The notes under the pieces were generated by a model that searched no databases, was not told the DNA's origin, and worked only from the letters and a program-made list of their open reading frames with translations. Made by a program: the position numbers and the translations under genes. Of a DNA stretch of 24,238 nucleotides, positions 1 through 6,773 are shown one piece after another. Source of the DNA: CAZFHP01 sp964519365 (GTDB taxonomy: Bacteria > Babelota > Babeliae > Babelales > RVW-14); contig CAZFHP010000021.1 of NCBI GenBank assembly GCA_964519365.1, positions 1 through 24,238 on the forward strand, given 5' to 3'. Numbering within the stretch: position 1 is the stretch's first letter; each line of letters starts with the position of its first letter.

Positions 1-10
1 CTATTTTTTG

Positions 11-112
11 GTTAATTCGCCCACAGTTACGGCGAAGATATATCGAAAACCATTATACAATCAAACGACGCCTGATCAGTGGGCTACACATGTTAAGCCC
101 TAAAAAGGGCTT
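11..112. repeat. Left inverted repeat of the IS200-like element
   Basis: This arm is the reverse complement of 646-746 apart from a divergent central block near 40-55. It contains a TGATCA palindrome at 73-78 and an internal stem-loop at about 95-112. The stem-loop lies upstream of the transposase start and could limit readthrough transcription or translation from outside, as subterminal hairpins do in this family (inference). Confidence 0.8.
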
Positions 113-177
113 CCAAGACTGAATATTTTGCGTATAATAAAATCACCAAATAAATTTTATAGATTAAGGATCCCATC

Positions 178-633
178 ATGAGCCGTACATATTCAAAGAT
201 GTTTTTTCATTGTGTTTGGAGCACAAAATATCGAGCTCCTTTGCTTATTCCACCTATAAATATCCGCGTATATAAATACATTGCTGGAATCATACATAAT
301 CAAAAAGGTCACTTGCTTGCTATTGGAGGAATGCCTGATCATATTCATATGCTCATTGCAATAAAACCCTCTATCGATTTTGTAAATTTAATATGGGCAA
401 TAAAATCAAAATCATCAAAATTTATTCGTAAAAATAATCTGTGCCAAGAAGCATTTTATTGGCAGCGGAGATATGGAGCTTTCTCAACCGATATAACAAA
501 TGTAAACAGGATTATTCGTTACATCAAAAACCAAGAGCAACATCATAAAAAAGAATCTTTTCAAACCGAATACTCAAAAATTTTAGATCCAAATGAAATT
601 AAATACAACAAAAATAATATTTTTGATGATTAA
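178..633 (+). CDS. tnpA: IS200/IS605-family Y1 transposase (RAYT-like)
   Basis: This 151-residue protein is a single-strand DNA transposase of the HUH/Y1 type. The metal-binding HUH motif is H55-I-H57 in GMPDHIHML. The catalytic tyrosine is Y115 in RYIKNQEQHH, followed by the SFxxEY segment typical of the REP-associated tyrosine transposase branch. Length (about 150 residues) is normal for TnpA. The ATG start follows an AAGGA ribosome binding site at about 166-171. No tnpB/iscB partner is present, so this is a tnpA-only element. The gene appears intact and its long flanking inverted repeats are preserved, which suggests recent activity. It sits directly upstream of the RdgB-like gene and may separate that gene from its original promoter (inference). 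Confidence 0.93.
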   Translation: MSRTYSKMFFHCVWSTKYRAPLLIPPINIRVYKYIAGIIHNQKGHLLAIGGMPDHIHMLIAIKPSIDFVNLIWAIKSKSSKFIRKNNLCQEAFYWQRRYGAFSTDITNVNRIIRYIKNQEQHHKKESFQTEYSKILDPNEIKYNKNNIFDD

Positions 634-645
634 AATTTTAAACGC

Positions 646-746
646 AAGCCCTTTTAGGGCTAAACATGTGTAGCCCACTGATCAGGCGTCTTTTGATTGT
701 ATCGTGGCTACCAACATGTCTTCGCCGTAACTGTGGGCGTGTTAAC
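646..746. repeat. Right inverted repeat of the IS200-like element
   Basis: This arm mirrors 11-112. It starts 12 bp after the transposase stop with an AGCCC/GGGCT stem-loop (646-661). It also contains an additional long-range pairing: ACATGTGTAGCC at 664-675 with GGCTACCAACATGT at 706-719. That extra fold falls in the block that diverges from the left arm, so the two ends differ in predicted structure, as left and right ends of IS200/IS605 elements do. Confidence 0.78.
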
Positions 747-778
747 AACCATAACAATATAATATTGAGAGATCACAA

Positions 779-1354
779 ATGAAAAAAACACAAAACATTT
801 ATTATGCAACAGGCAATACAGGAAAATTTGAAGAAGTCCAAGATTTTATAAATCGTAACAATCATGATATTACGATCAAACAAGCTGATATAGATTTGAT
901 CGAAATGCAAACGCTTGATCAAAAAAGCATCGCTATACACAAAGCACAACAAGCGTTTGAAAAACTCCAAAAACCCGTATTAATCGACGACTCAGGCGTT
1001 TATTTTGAAAAATATCATAGATTTCCTGGAACACTAACAAAATTTGTCTATCACGGTATCGGCTTCGAGGGAATACTTAAACTCGTCGAAGATGACCATC
1101 GAGCTACGTTCTTGCTCTATCTTATTTATATCGACGGCCCAGACTCGTACAAAATATTTGAGGGCAAATGCGAAGGAACAATTGTCCCGCCAAAAGAGTT
1201 TCTTGCTCACTCTGAGCTACCGTATGACGATATCTTTTTGCCACACGGGTCTACAAAAACATATGCGCAAATGCGTGGAACGCAAGAAATCGAACAGTAT
1301 GCGTATCGACTTCTTGCGCTCAAGAAATTTTTAAACTGGTATAATCAAACGTAA
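779..1354 (+). CDS. RdgB/HAM1-family non-canonical purine NTP pyrophosphatase
   Basis: The 191-residue product matches the HAM1/ITPase family, which hydrolyses dITP, ITP and XTP to the monophosphate and pyrophosphate and so keeps deaminated purines out of DNA and RNA. The phosphate-binding N-terminus ATGNTGKFEE (residues 10-19) and the LIDDSGVYF segment (D70, D71, S72, G73) are visible, followed by a FPG turn. The protein is divergent: the usual strong motifs in the second half are weak, and the DDSG context resembles the eukaryotic/archaeal branch as much as E. coli RdgB. The ATG follows a weak GAGAG site. The gene lies about 30 bp beyond the mobile element and converges with the next gene, with only 10 bp between stops. 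Confidence 0.8.
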   Translation: MKKTQNIYYATGNTGKFEEVQDFINRNNHDITIKQADIDLIEMQTLDQKSIAIHKAQQAFEKLQKPVLIDDSGVYFEKYHRFPGTLTKFVYHGIGFEGILKLVEDDHRATFLLYLIYIDGPDSYKIFEGKCEGTIVPPKEFLAHSELPYDDIFLPHGSTKTYAQMRGTQEIEQYAYRLLALKKFLNWYNQT

Positions 1355-1364
1355 TAGTACTTCG

Positions 1365-2312
1365 TTAGCAACCACCCAAAACAGATGGAAGTTTGTTTGT
1401 TAGCCAGCCTGGTGCATAGTTCGCCACATAACCTGAACACTCGGTTGCGGTCTCTTTAACAACTTCGCTTGAAGCAAGGCTCTTAAAAAATTCTACGAAT
1501 TTTCCAGGAGAACTTGAAACAAAACTTGATACAGTACTCCACGTAGAACTAAAAAATCCTGGAGCTGTATCACAAACGAATACTTTAAATTGCCCTGGAT
1601 TCTCTCCACTACAAGCATAGCTCGAAATAAAACCACATGCTCCTTGAGCAACAGTATAAAGTTTACTGCCAAGATTATACCCTATATTTTTAGCTGTTAT
1701 CAGATATGGCAAAACATTACCTGTTACAAAACCTAAAGCTGTCTTAATCATACTTAAAACATACAAGTCGCTCAAAACAACACTTGTTGCTTCTTTAAAA
1801 AGAACTAAGTATGCAACTTCAGCTCCAATAGAAACACATACTATTGTTCCTAAAACCCCTGCTGTTATTAATAAAACTTTACCAATTTTTACAACTTTAT
1901 TATTGGTCAAGCGATAGCCAACGCTATAACAACGCCCCGATTTTTTTGAAATCGAAGATACAATCGTCTGCTCTAATTTTTGCACGTCTGTTTGTTGGCC
2001 TGGCATATCAGACGCAAATGCTTTTTTGGCACTTGCTTTAAGCGCATCCAACTGAGACTGCCATGCTTGAGCATTTTCTGTCGTTAACGGGCCAACTTCT
2101 TCTAACGCTAATTTCATGCCTTGCAATTCACACAATACGCTGGCTTTGCCCCGCTCTTGAGGAGCAGGAGTACTTGCTGCTTGCCCTGGACCTGAAACCT
2201 GGACAACAACACGTGGTTGACCTTCTTGCATAGCAAAACAGTCTTTAGGTACAAAACTAGCTATCGTAGCTACAAACAAAAAACTTTGGCATATCGTTCT
2301 TAGATTTTTCAT
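1365..2312 (-). CDS. Secreted or envelope protein of unknown function
   Basis: I do not recognise a family. The 315-residue product begins with a clear signal peptide (MKNLRTICQSFLFVATIASF, cleavage probably after ..CFA at residue 27). It then has a Pro/Gln/Ala-rich linker (about 30-55), a helical region (about 60-120), a strong hydrophobic segment (about 144-165) and a Gly/Ser/aromatic-rich C-terminal half ending in GGC. Overall plan (signal peptide, variable N-terminal half, one membrane segment, C-terminal part with PYL-like and Gly-rich stretches) resembles the exported proteins at 12835-15896, although I see no convincing alignment. The ribosome binding site is GGAGG at 2320-2324, 7 nt before the ATG. 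It is likely an envelope or host-facing protein (inference). Confidence 0.7.
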   Translation of the reverse strand: MKNLRTICQSFLFVATIASFVPKDCFAMQEGQPRVVVQVSGPGQAASTPAPQERGKASVLCELQGMKLALEEVGPLTTENAQAWQSQLDALKASAKKAFASDMPGQQTDVQKLEQTIVSSISKKSGRCYSVGYRLTNNKVVKIGKVLLITAGVLGTIVCVSIGAEVAYLVLFKEATSVVLSDLYVLSMIKTALGFVTGNVLPYLITAKNIGYNLGSKLYTVAQGACGFISSYACSGENPGQFKVFVCDTAPGFFSSTWSTVSSFVSSSPGKFVEFFKSLASSEVVKETATECSGYVANYAPGWLTNKLPSVLGGC

Positions 2313-2377
2313 AACAAAACCTCCAAATAAAACGTTAGCTCAAAAGCTACCAAACCAACATTTCGAATAACATCCAC

Positions 2378-2401
2378 TATTTTATCACGTATTTTATCAC
2401 G
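2378..2401. repeat. 12-bp tandem duplication
   Basis: The unit TATTTTATCACG occurs twice head to tail at 2378-2389 and 2390-2401. It lies about 70 bp upstream of the minus-strand gene at 2312 and could be a duplicated regulatory site or simple slippage; nothing in the sequence decides between these. Confidence 0.6.
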
Positions 2402-2656
2402 TAATCTTAGTTTATCTGAATAAACGGTACAAAACAAAAGCCCTGCCAGAAAATTATCGTAAAGCATCGCTAGATCGCACGCGACAAGTATTATCGTTTA
2501 ACTTATTGCATAGTTCGTAAGCAAATAATTTTAATCCAGAAATAAGCTTTTCTATTTGAAATAATATATTGTTACGGTAAAAACATGCTCCACCAGAGAA
2601 ACTCTAACACGCTATTAAACGCGAGCTCGATAATTAAAAAACATCATAGTTTATGC

Positions 2657-2806
2657 TGTCTGAACCACGATTGGCCAGGAGAAGACGGATTAAGAGGATT
2701 TTGATGACAAGGCATATAACAACAAAAAAACACTTTATTGTTATCCAATATTACGCCCAAAAAATCCTCTTAATCTGCCTTCTCCTGGCCAATCGTGGTT
2801 CAGACA
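2657..2806. mobile_element. Palindromic element A (gene-less, GxxExxY-associated family)
   Basis: This 150-bp element has perfect outer caps TGTCTGAACCACGATT and mirrored arms at 2657-2702 and 2761-2806 (44 of 46 positions match). After the cap the arm runs in units of about 9 nt (2669, 2679, 2688, 2697) that mostly begin with GA or GAT, and it ends in TTTTGATGA. The 58-bp middle contains a smaller ATAACAA/TTGTTAT hairpin (2716-2722 with 2738-2744). The cap is shared with elements B (6672-7321) and C (11289-11456). No gene is inside, so this looks like a MITE-like derivative. Confidence 0.8.
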
Positions 2807-3001
2807 ACATATGCATACGACAAATCAAAACGTTTCAAAACACAAAAAAAGAAAGTTCCACTAACAGGCAAACTCACGATAGCTTTACGTATTTTCTGGA
2901 CCCAGTATCACACAAAGCATTACCATAAGTAATAAACACACGTAAGACCTAAACATAACAATCTGTAAACACAGGGCTCTAAAAACAGGGGGGAGATTAT
3001 C

Positions 3002-3478
3002 ATGCCAGGTTATAAAGCGCATTTAACGGGAGGTTTGATCACATTTATAATCGTACTTAGAGCTGCTACTGCTGCTTTGGGGCACCCGACATTTCCGGAA
3101 ATACCATTGTGCTTTGCTGCCAGCATGATCGGATCTATTTTTCCAGATATCGACATACAAAGCAAGATGCAACGGTTCTTTTATATTTCAGCTTCGATTA
3201 TACTTATCGTAAGCTTATTTTTGCGTCATTGGGTGTTATTTTTTGGAATCGCGCTTATAGCTTTTATTGTCGCAATAATTAAGCATAGGGGGATCACTCA
3301 TAGGCTATGGTTCGTTATAACTATTCCTGGGGTATTCGCCCTCTATATGGGATACTCGTATCAGGCCCATTTTAAAGAAATCATGCTCGTTTACTTGTTT
3401 TTTGCAACAGGGGCCTTGAGCCATCTTACTCTTGATAAAACCGTAACAAAAGTGCGTATGCTCGTGAATAAAAGATAA
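3002..3478 (+). CDS. YdjM/DUF457-like membrane-bound metal-dependent hydrolase
   Basis: The 158-residue protein carries the pattern of the YdjM/DUF457 integral membrane family, annotated as predicted metal-dependent hydrolases: an N-terminal KAHLTGG with H7, FPDID at 47-51, HRGITH at 95-100 and a late SHLTLD (H141, D145). These His/Asp residues probably bind metal. Hydrophobic segments at about 10-27, 60-75, 77-93, 103-118 and 127-141 indicate a polytopic inner-membrane protein. No substrate is established for the family. The start is well supported by a GGGGGGA ribosome binding site at 2988-2994, 7 nt before the ATG, the same G-rich style seen in the exported-protein block. It stands alone on the plus strand. 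Confidence 0.8.
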   Translation: MPGYKAHLTGGLITFIIVLRAATAALGHPTFPEIPLCFAASMIGSIFPDIDIQSKMQRFFYISASIILIVSLFLRHWVLFFGIALIAFIVAIIKHRGITHRLWFVITIPGVFALYMGYSYQAHFKEIMLVYLFFATGALSHLTLDKTVTKVRMLVNKR

Positions 3479-3838
3479 AGAAATAAATAAGCAAAACGTT
3501 TCTATACGCAATTAAAATATGACCAAATATACGTCACCAAACAACACCTAACACACGTCTAGATACGCCCATCTAAATATTTCACCCCCTACCGTTTGAC
3601 CCTCAAACATGCCCACTTTATACTAAGCTCATATACTCAAAACTTTATACTCAAACGTAAGTATTATCTTGATTTTATCAAACAGTTATAAAAATTATAA
3701 TTTCGAACATAACGTATAACGTATGTCACGTATAACACGCACACAAAATTTATGACCCTAAAATGGACGGGTTGGGGGACTTTAACAAGGCTCATGGGGA
3801 CTATGGAGGTTATAATCGTTATGCATACACGCGTTACA
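3479..3838. other. Intergenic region between YdjM-like and TatD genes
   Basis: About 360 bp lie between two convergent genes. The left two thirds are AT-rich with no gene I can support. From about 3763 the plus strand becomes locally G-rich (runs at 3774-3778 and 3796-3799), leading into the hairpin at 3818-3857. A short plus-strand frame from the ATG at 3763 lacks a ribosome binding site and overlaps tatD, so I do not call it. Confidence 0.6.
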
Positions 3839-3857
3839 TTACTCGTGTATGCATAAC
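3818..3857 (-). terminator. Perfect 14-bp hairpin spanning the tatD stop codon
   Basis: GTTATGCATACACG at 3818-3831 and its exact reverse complement at 3844-3857 enclose a 12-nt loop. The tatD stop codon (3841-3839, minus strand) lies in the loop, so the stem forms from the last codons and the 3' untranslated leader. No T-run follows on the minus strand, so it may act in transcript 3'-end stability or as a weak bidirectional terminator between convergent genes rather than as a classical intrinsic terminator. Confidence 0.55.
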
Positions 3858-4696
3858 CCAAAGACTTTATGCGCATTCTTTGTTGTCTGCTCAGCAACGT
3901 CTTGAATCGAAATATTTTTAAGATCTGCTATCGCCTGTGCAATAATGGGAATATACGCTGGATGATTTTGTTTACCACGATATTCTTGTGGCGGCAAAAA
4001 CGGCGCATCTGTTTCAAGCAAAATTTTATCAAGTGGGATATTCTTAACAACAGCCCGAAAGTTATCGTTTTTTGGATACGTAATTGGACCATTAATACCT
4101 ACGTAAAAACCCCAGTCTAAAATAATTTTAGCAAAGTCTTGGTCCTGATTAAAACAGTGAATAATAGCACGCTTGATATCACGCGCATAAGATTCTAGAA
4201 TACGTAATAGTTCTTCTCGTGAGTCCCGCATGTGAATCACGATAGCACGATTATATTCAAGCGCTAATTCTATCTGCGCTTGAAACGCATCTATCTGTCT
4301 TTGTTTGTTAAACGGCTTGTGGTAAAAATCAAGCCCTATCTCACCTACAGCGACTATTTTATTTTCGTGTTTATTTTCGTGTTTATTTTCGTGTTTATTT
4401 TCGAGTAACGCCTTTATTTCGTTTAAATCTTTGCGCCAATTTTCAGTACAATCACACGGATGTAGGCCAACAGACGCATAAACATTTTCAAAACGTTGCG
4501 CTAAACGTACAGAATTTAAGCTCTCGTGAACACTTGTCCCCACGTTAACAATCGTTGTAACACCTACTTCACGAGCTTCGTTAATAATAGCATCAATTAT
4601 AACCATATGCTCTTCTGTTAAAAAATCGTTAAAATTTTTTTCTACCATCATGTTAAGATGGCAATGCGTATCAACAAATATATTTTTAAGGATCAA
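3839..4696 (-). CDS. tatD: TatD-family metal-dependent deoxyribonuclease
   Basis: The 285-residue protein is a TatD/YcfH amidohydrolase-fold DNase, a cytoplasmic 3'-5' exonuclease family linked to DNA repair and clearance. The metal ligands are all visible: D9-T-H11-C-H13, E119 in GEIGLDFYH, H155 in IHMRDS, H180 in IIHCF and D230 in LETDAPFLPP. The start is a TTG codon at 4696, chosen because the first ATG lies after the DTHCH motif and an AAGGGA ribosome binding site sits 6 nt upstream. An odd feature is a KHEN repeat (residues 101-112), a perfect 12-bp tandem expansion just before the GEIGLD strand; the register is kept so activity is probably preserved. It converges with the YdjM-like gene, and its stop lies inside a hairpin. 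Confidence 0.93.
   Translation of the reverse strand: MILKNIFVDTHCHLNMMVEKNFNDFLTEEHMVIIDAIINEAREVGVTTIVNVGTSVHESLNSVRLAQRFENVYASVGLHPCDCTENWRKDLNEIKALLENKHENKHENKHENKIVAVGEIGLDFYHKPFNKQRQIDAFQAQIELALEYNRAIVIHMRDSREELLRILESYARDIKRAIIHCFNQDQDFAKIILDWGFYVGINGPITYPKNDNFRAVVKNIPLDKILLETDAPFLPPQEYRGKQNHPAYIPIIAQAIADLKNISIQDVAEQTTKNAHKVFGLCIHE
4358..4403. repeat. In-frame 12-bp tandem repeat (KHEN) in tatD
   Basis: The unit TTTATTTTCGTG is repeated about 3.7 times and encodes Lys-His-Glu-Asn three times in succession, preceded by a matching Glu-Asn. Units are identical at the DNA level, which points to recent replication slippage; because the unit is four codons, copy-number change does not break the frame. 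Confidence 0.9.
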
Positions 4697-4824
4697 AACG
4701 TCCCTTGCAAAAATTTAAAAAAAATCTAAAAACTAAAAGTTTATCATGTTTGCCAACAAAAAAAAATTAAATTTCAAGATTCTAGAACAATCTTTCTTAA
4801 CAGAAAATAAAACCAGAATATCCC

Positions 4825-4844
4825 AAAAATAAAGCTTTATTTTT
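4825..4844. repeat. Perfect 20-bp AT-rich palindrome
   Basis: AAAAATAAAGCTTTATTTTT is its own reverse complement with no loop. It lies in the 294-bp space between the divergent tatD and HU genes, about 80 bp upstream of the likely HU promoter. It could be a dimeric protein-binding site, but its AT richness makes chance possible. The rest of this intergenic space is AT-rich with no gene visible. Confidence 0.6.
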
Positions 4845-4906
4845 TATTTCATAAAAATATTGATCTGAAAAATCTAAAATTAATGCGATTTAAATGGTCT
4901 TTTTAC

Positions 4907-4935
4907 TTGACAAAGCTTGAAACACTATTTAAATT
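4907..4935 (+). promoter_or_regulatory. Probable sigma-70-type promoter of the HU gene
   Basis: A perfect -35 TTGACA at 4907-4912 is followed after 17 bp by TAAATT at 4930-4935 (4 of 6 match to TATAAT). This would place the transcript start about 45-50 nt upstream of the HU start codon, with an AGGAG site at 4980-4984. Confidence 0.55.
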
Positions 4936-4990
4936 TCACACTGAAACGTATTGGGTTTAATAAGTTACACACTTTTTTTAGGAGACTTAT

Positions 4991-5275
4991 ATGAACAAGA
5001 GCGAACTAATAACATCCCTTAGTGAAGAGACCGACTTCAGTAAAAAAGATGTTGCGAAAGTACTTGCAGCTTTCACTCGCATCATCGAAAGAACATTAAA
5101 GAGAGGCGACAAAGTTTCTTTAACCGGATTTGGAACATACTGGACCTCCAAACGTCCAGCTCGCGTTGGTATTAACCCTGCAACAAAAGAACGTATCAAT
5201 CTACCTGCAATCAAAGTTCCTCGCTTTAAACCAGGCAAGCATCTTAAAGAACAAATCCGCACATCCATGAAATAA
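4991..5275 (+). CDS. HU/IHF-family nucleoid DNA-binding protein
   Basis: The 94-residue protein is a standard-length HU/IHF family member: N-terminal dimerisation helices (MNKSELITSLSEE..) and the beta-arm signature GFGTYWTSKRPARVGINPAT (residues 47-66) with the INP turn that inserts into the DNA minor groove, closing with VPRFKPGKHLKE. It bends and compacts DNA in the nucleoid. It has its own strong-looking promoter and a TTAGGAG ribosome binding site. A terminator-like hairpin begins 35 bp after its stop, inside the next gene, so most transcripts may end there (inference). HU versus IHF subunit cannot be settled from sequence alone; HU is likelier. Confidence 0.95.
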   Translation: MNKSELITSLSEETDFSKKDVAKVLAAFTRIIERTLKRGDKVSLTGFGTYWTSKRPARVGINPATKERINLPAIKVPRFKPGKHLKEQIRTSMK

Positions 5276-5287
5276 AGCAAAGTAGTA

Positions 5288-6166
5288 ATGCATAAAATAT
5301 TTAAGAGTTTAGGGCCGATTATCATATCGGCCCTTTCCATTTTTATTGCGTTTTTAATTATTCAACCAATTGCGTGCTGGCTTGACCCGACGTTTAATCT
5401 TTTAGCAAACAGAGGCGTTGGTAAAATAGCGCTAACAACACTTGTTATTTTACATATCGTATTGCTTGTCTTTACGCAATCCAAAAGCTTTTTAAAACTA
5501 TGGGTAACTAAAAATCTTTCTTTTTTGCGAAACTCACGTTGGCTCAAATATTTCTTCTTGTTTTTTGTGATTTTTTTTGCGCTGCATGCACTTATGCTCA
5601 TAAGTACACTTTTTCTTGGGGTAACAAACTATAATTACGCGCTTGCCACTATTAAGACAAGTATCTATGCACGTATACTCTTTGGCTTTATCGTCACGTT
5701 TTTTTTAGCCTGGACCGAAGAGCTTATCTTTCGCGGAACTATTTATCTATTTCTCGTCCAAAATATACGCAAATTCGAAAGTGTTATACTCACATCGTTT
5801 ATTTTTATGCTTGTGCACGATCTGGCTAACCCAATAAACTTAGTCACAAAAAATTGGAAGCTGGGATTGGGGTTATTCTTACTGGGTATTTTACTCAATC
5901 TTATTTTTGAGATTACAGGAAAATTATACACAGGCATGGGAGCCCATGCCGGACTTGTCTTTGTCAAAGTTATTCTCAGACGTATCCCATTTATTACTTA
6001 TTTGCCCGCACAGCTAGCACCCTGGTGGTTTGCCCGTGATTTGCGCCAAGCCCATAGTACCCATATAGCGTTTATAATCGTGAATATAATGCTTGTTATC
6101 GCGTATAGAAAAAAGCTTTTTAACACAAACTCAAATACCAAAAACGTTAAGAATACACGTCAATAA
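5288..6166 (+). CDS. CPBP-family intramembrane metalloprotease (CAAX/Abi type)
   Basis: The 292-residue polytopic membrane protein shows the three CPBP motifs: EELIFRG with E144, E145 and R149; FMLVHD with H177; and the GMGAHAGLVF segment with H220. These form the glutamate/histidine zinc site of Rce1-like intramembrane proteases. About seven to eight hydrophobic segments are visible, starting at residues 8-28. Bacterial members process peptides, take part in immunity to self-made bacteriocins, or have unknown roles; the substrate here is unknown. It lies 12 bp after the HU gene. The start at 5288 has no good ribosome binding site, and a GC-rich hairpin covers codons 8-16, so expression is likely low. 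Its last 20 bp overlap the 3' end of the opposite-strand RING/ankyrin gene. Confidence 0.85.
   Translation: MHKIFKSLGPIIISALSIFIAFLIIQPIACWLDPTFNLLANRGVGKIALTTLVILHIVLLVFTQSKSFLKLWVTKNLSFLRNSRWLKYFFLFFVIFFALHALMLISTLFLGVTNYNYALATIKTSIYARILFGFIVTFFLAWTEELIFRGTIYLFLVQNIRKFESVILTSFIFMLVHDLANPINLVTKNWKLGLGLFLLGILLNLIFEITGKLYTGMGAHAGLVFVKVILRRIPFITYLPAQLAPWWFARDLRQAHSTHIAFIIVNIMLVIAYRKKLFNTNSNTKNVKNTRQ
5311..5334 (+). terminator. Terminator-like hairpin inside the start of the CPBP gene
   Basis: AGGGCCGAT at 5311-5319 pairs exactly with ATCGGCCCT at 5326-5334 around a 6-nt loop, followed by TTCCATTTTT. It lies 35 bp after the HU stop. It would act as a weak intrinsic terminator or attenuator for HU transcripts while also being read as codons 8-16 (LGPIIISAL) of the first membrane helix of the CPBP protein. 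Confidence 0.6.
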
Positions 6167-6773
6167 CTGTTTTTGATTCGTCAGCTCCTGCATCAAGTAA
6201 AAGTTTCTTGATATCTTTTGAAGAAGCATAGTACAGCGCTGTGCGCCCATACGTATCTTCGTCATCGACATAGACGCCACACGATAAAAGTAATTGCAAA
6301 AGCGTAATATCACTTGCTTTTGCAGCATTGTGTAACGTAACAAACGCACGACACTTTGGACACGTTCTGCTTATCTTAAACCAAGCAGCTAAACACGATT
6401 TATGATAACAATGCCCATACTGTCTTCGCGTGCCTATTTTGCCACACGCAAGCTCGATAACTTTTTTGTTCCCAAAAGCTTTATGACAAATCTCACAGAT
6501 CTCTTTTTTTAATTTTTCTCGCTTTTCGCGTTCTCTTTTGCACGTTTTACACATGCTATTTTTACGACAAAGAGATTCTTTTCGCACTAATCTGGGGCTA
6601 TTATTTACGCACCCAGAGTAACCAACACAAACAGGACATAAAATCTCAATAAAAAAAAGTAACAAAAAAACTTGTCTGAACCACGATTTACATGATTGGT
6701 AGGATTTACAGGATTCTTTTGATGAAACACAAAATAACAAGAAGTATTTGGTGAAAAAACAACTCAGGTTCAT
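6147..6773 (-). CDS. RING-H2 finger and ankyrin-repeat protein, likely exported; 5' end remodelled by element B
   Basis: The open frame gives 208 residues. Residues 93-141 form a RING-H2-like zinc finger: C93-x2-C96, C110, H121, H124-x2-C127 and C138-P-x-C141, with an unusually long spacing between C110 and H121. Residues 145-200 hold about two ankyrin repeats (LHNAAKASDITLLQLLLSCG; YGRTALYYAS..LLLDAGADES). RING-H2 fingers are typical of ubiquitin E3 ligases, which bacteria lack, so a secreted effector acting in a eukaryotic host is the natural reading (inference). A hydrophobic stretch (35-52) ending in Cys/Gly looks like a signal peptide. Residues 15-34 are encoded by the left arm of palindromic element B, so the native start has been replaced; ATG at 6773 overlaps the stop of the GxxExxY gene (ATGA), allowing coupled translation. 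An internal TTG near 6663 is an alternative start. Confidence 0.7.
   Translation of the reverse strand: MNLSCFFTKYFLLFCVSSKESCKSYQSCKSWFRQVFLLLFFIEILCPVCVGYSGCVNNSPRLVRKESLCRKNSMCKTCKREREKREKLKKEICEICHKAFGNKKVIELACGKIGTRRQYGHCYHKSCLAAWFKISRTCPKCRAFVTLHNAAKASDITLLQLLLSCGVYVDDEDTYGRTALYYASSKDIKKLLLDAGADESKTVIDVYS

Larger units (their letters stand above)
11..746 (+). mobile_element. IS200/IS605-like (RAYT-type) element with long inverted ends
   Basis: A single Y1 transposase gene lies between two ~100 bp inverted repeats, at 11-112 and 646-746. Reading the right arm as its reverse complement, the outer ~28 bp and the inner ~59 bp match almost base for base, while a block of about 16 bp (left 40-55) differs. 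Each arm ends internally in a small hairpin with an AAGCCC/GGGCTT-type stem (about 95-112 and 646-661). The right arm has an extra imperfect hairpin, 664-675 with 706-719, that the left lacks. Classical IS200/IS605 elements have subterminal hairpins but no long inverted repeats, so this resembles a RAYT gene between inverted REP-like sequences. The exact ends and target site are inferred; no target duplication is expected for the family. Confidence 0.8.
2313..3001. other. Long intergenic region containing palindromic element A
   Basis: This region of about 690 bp separates divergent genes. It holds a 12-bp tandem duplication at 2378-2401 and palindromic element A at 2657-2806. The rest is AT-rich and I find no convincing gene, tRNA or terminator in it. 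An open frame across the element (2653-2928) only reads through the repeat arms and is not credible as a gene. Confidence 0.7.

Noticed and set aside
1..750. CRISPR-like or diversity-generating array at the left end
   Set aside because: The repeated sequence is a single inverted pair around a transposase, with no spaced direct repeats and no reverse transcriptase.
2653..2928. Open frame across element A
   Set aside because: It reads through both palindrome arms, lacks a ribosome binding site and has no recognisable domain; the frame is a by-product of the repeat.
3763..3921. Short plus-strand frame rich in Gly/Tyr (MDGLGDFNKAHGDYGGYNRY...)
   Set aside because: No ribosome binding site and its second half lies antisense to the conserved tatD C-terminus; the composition is curious but not enough to call a gene.
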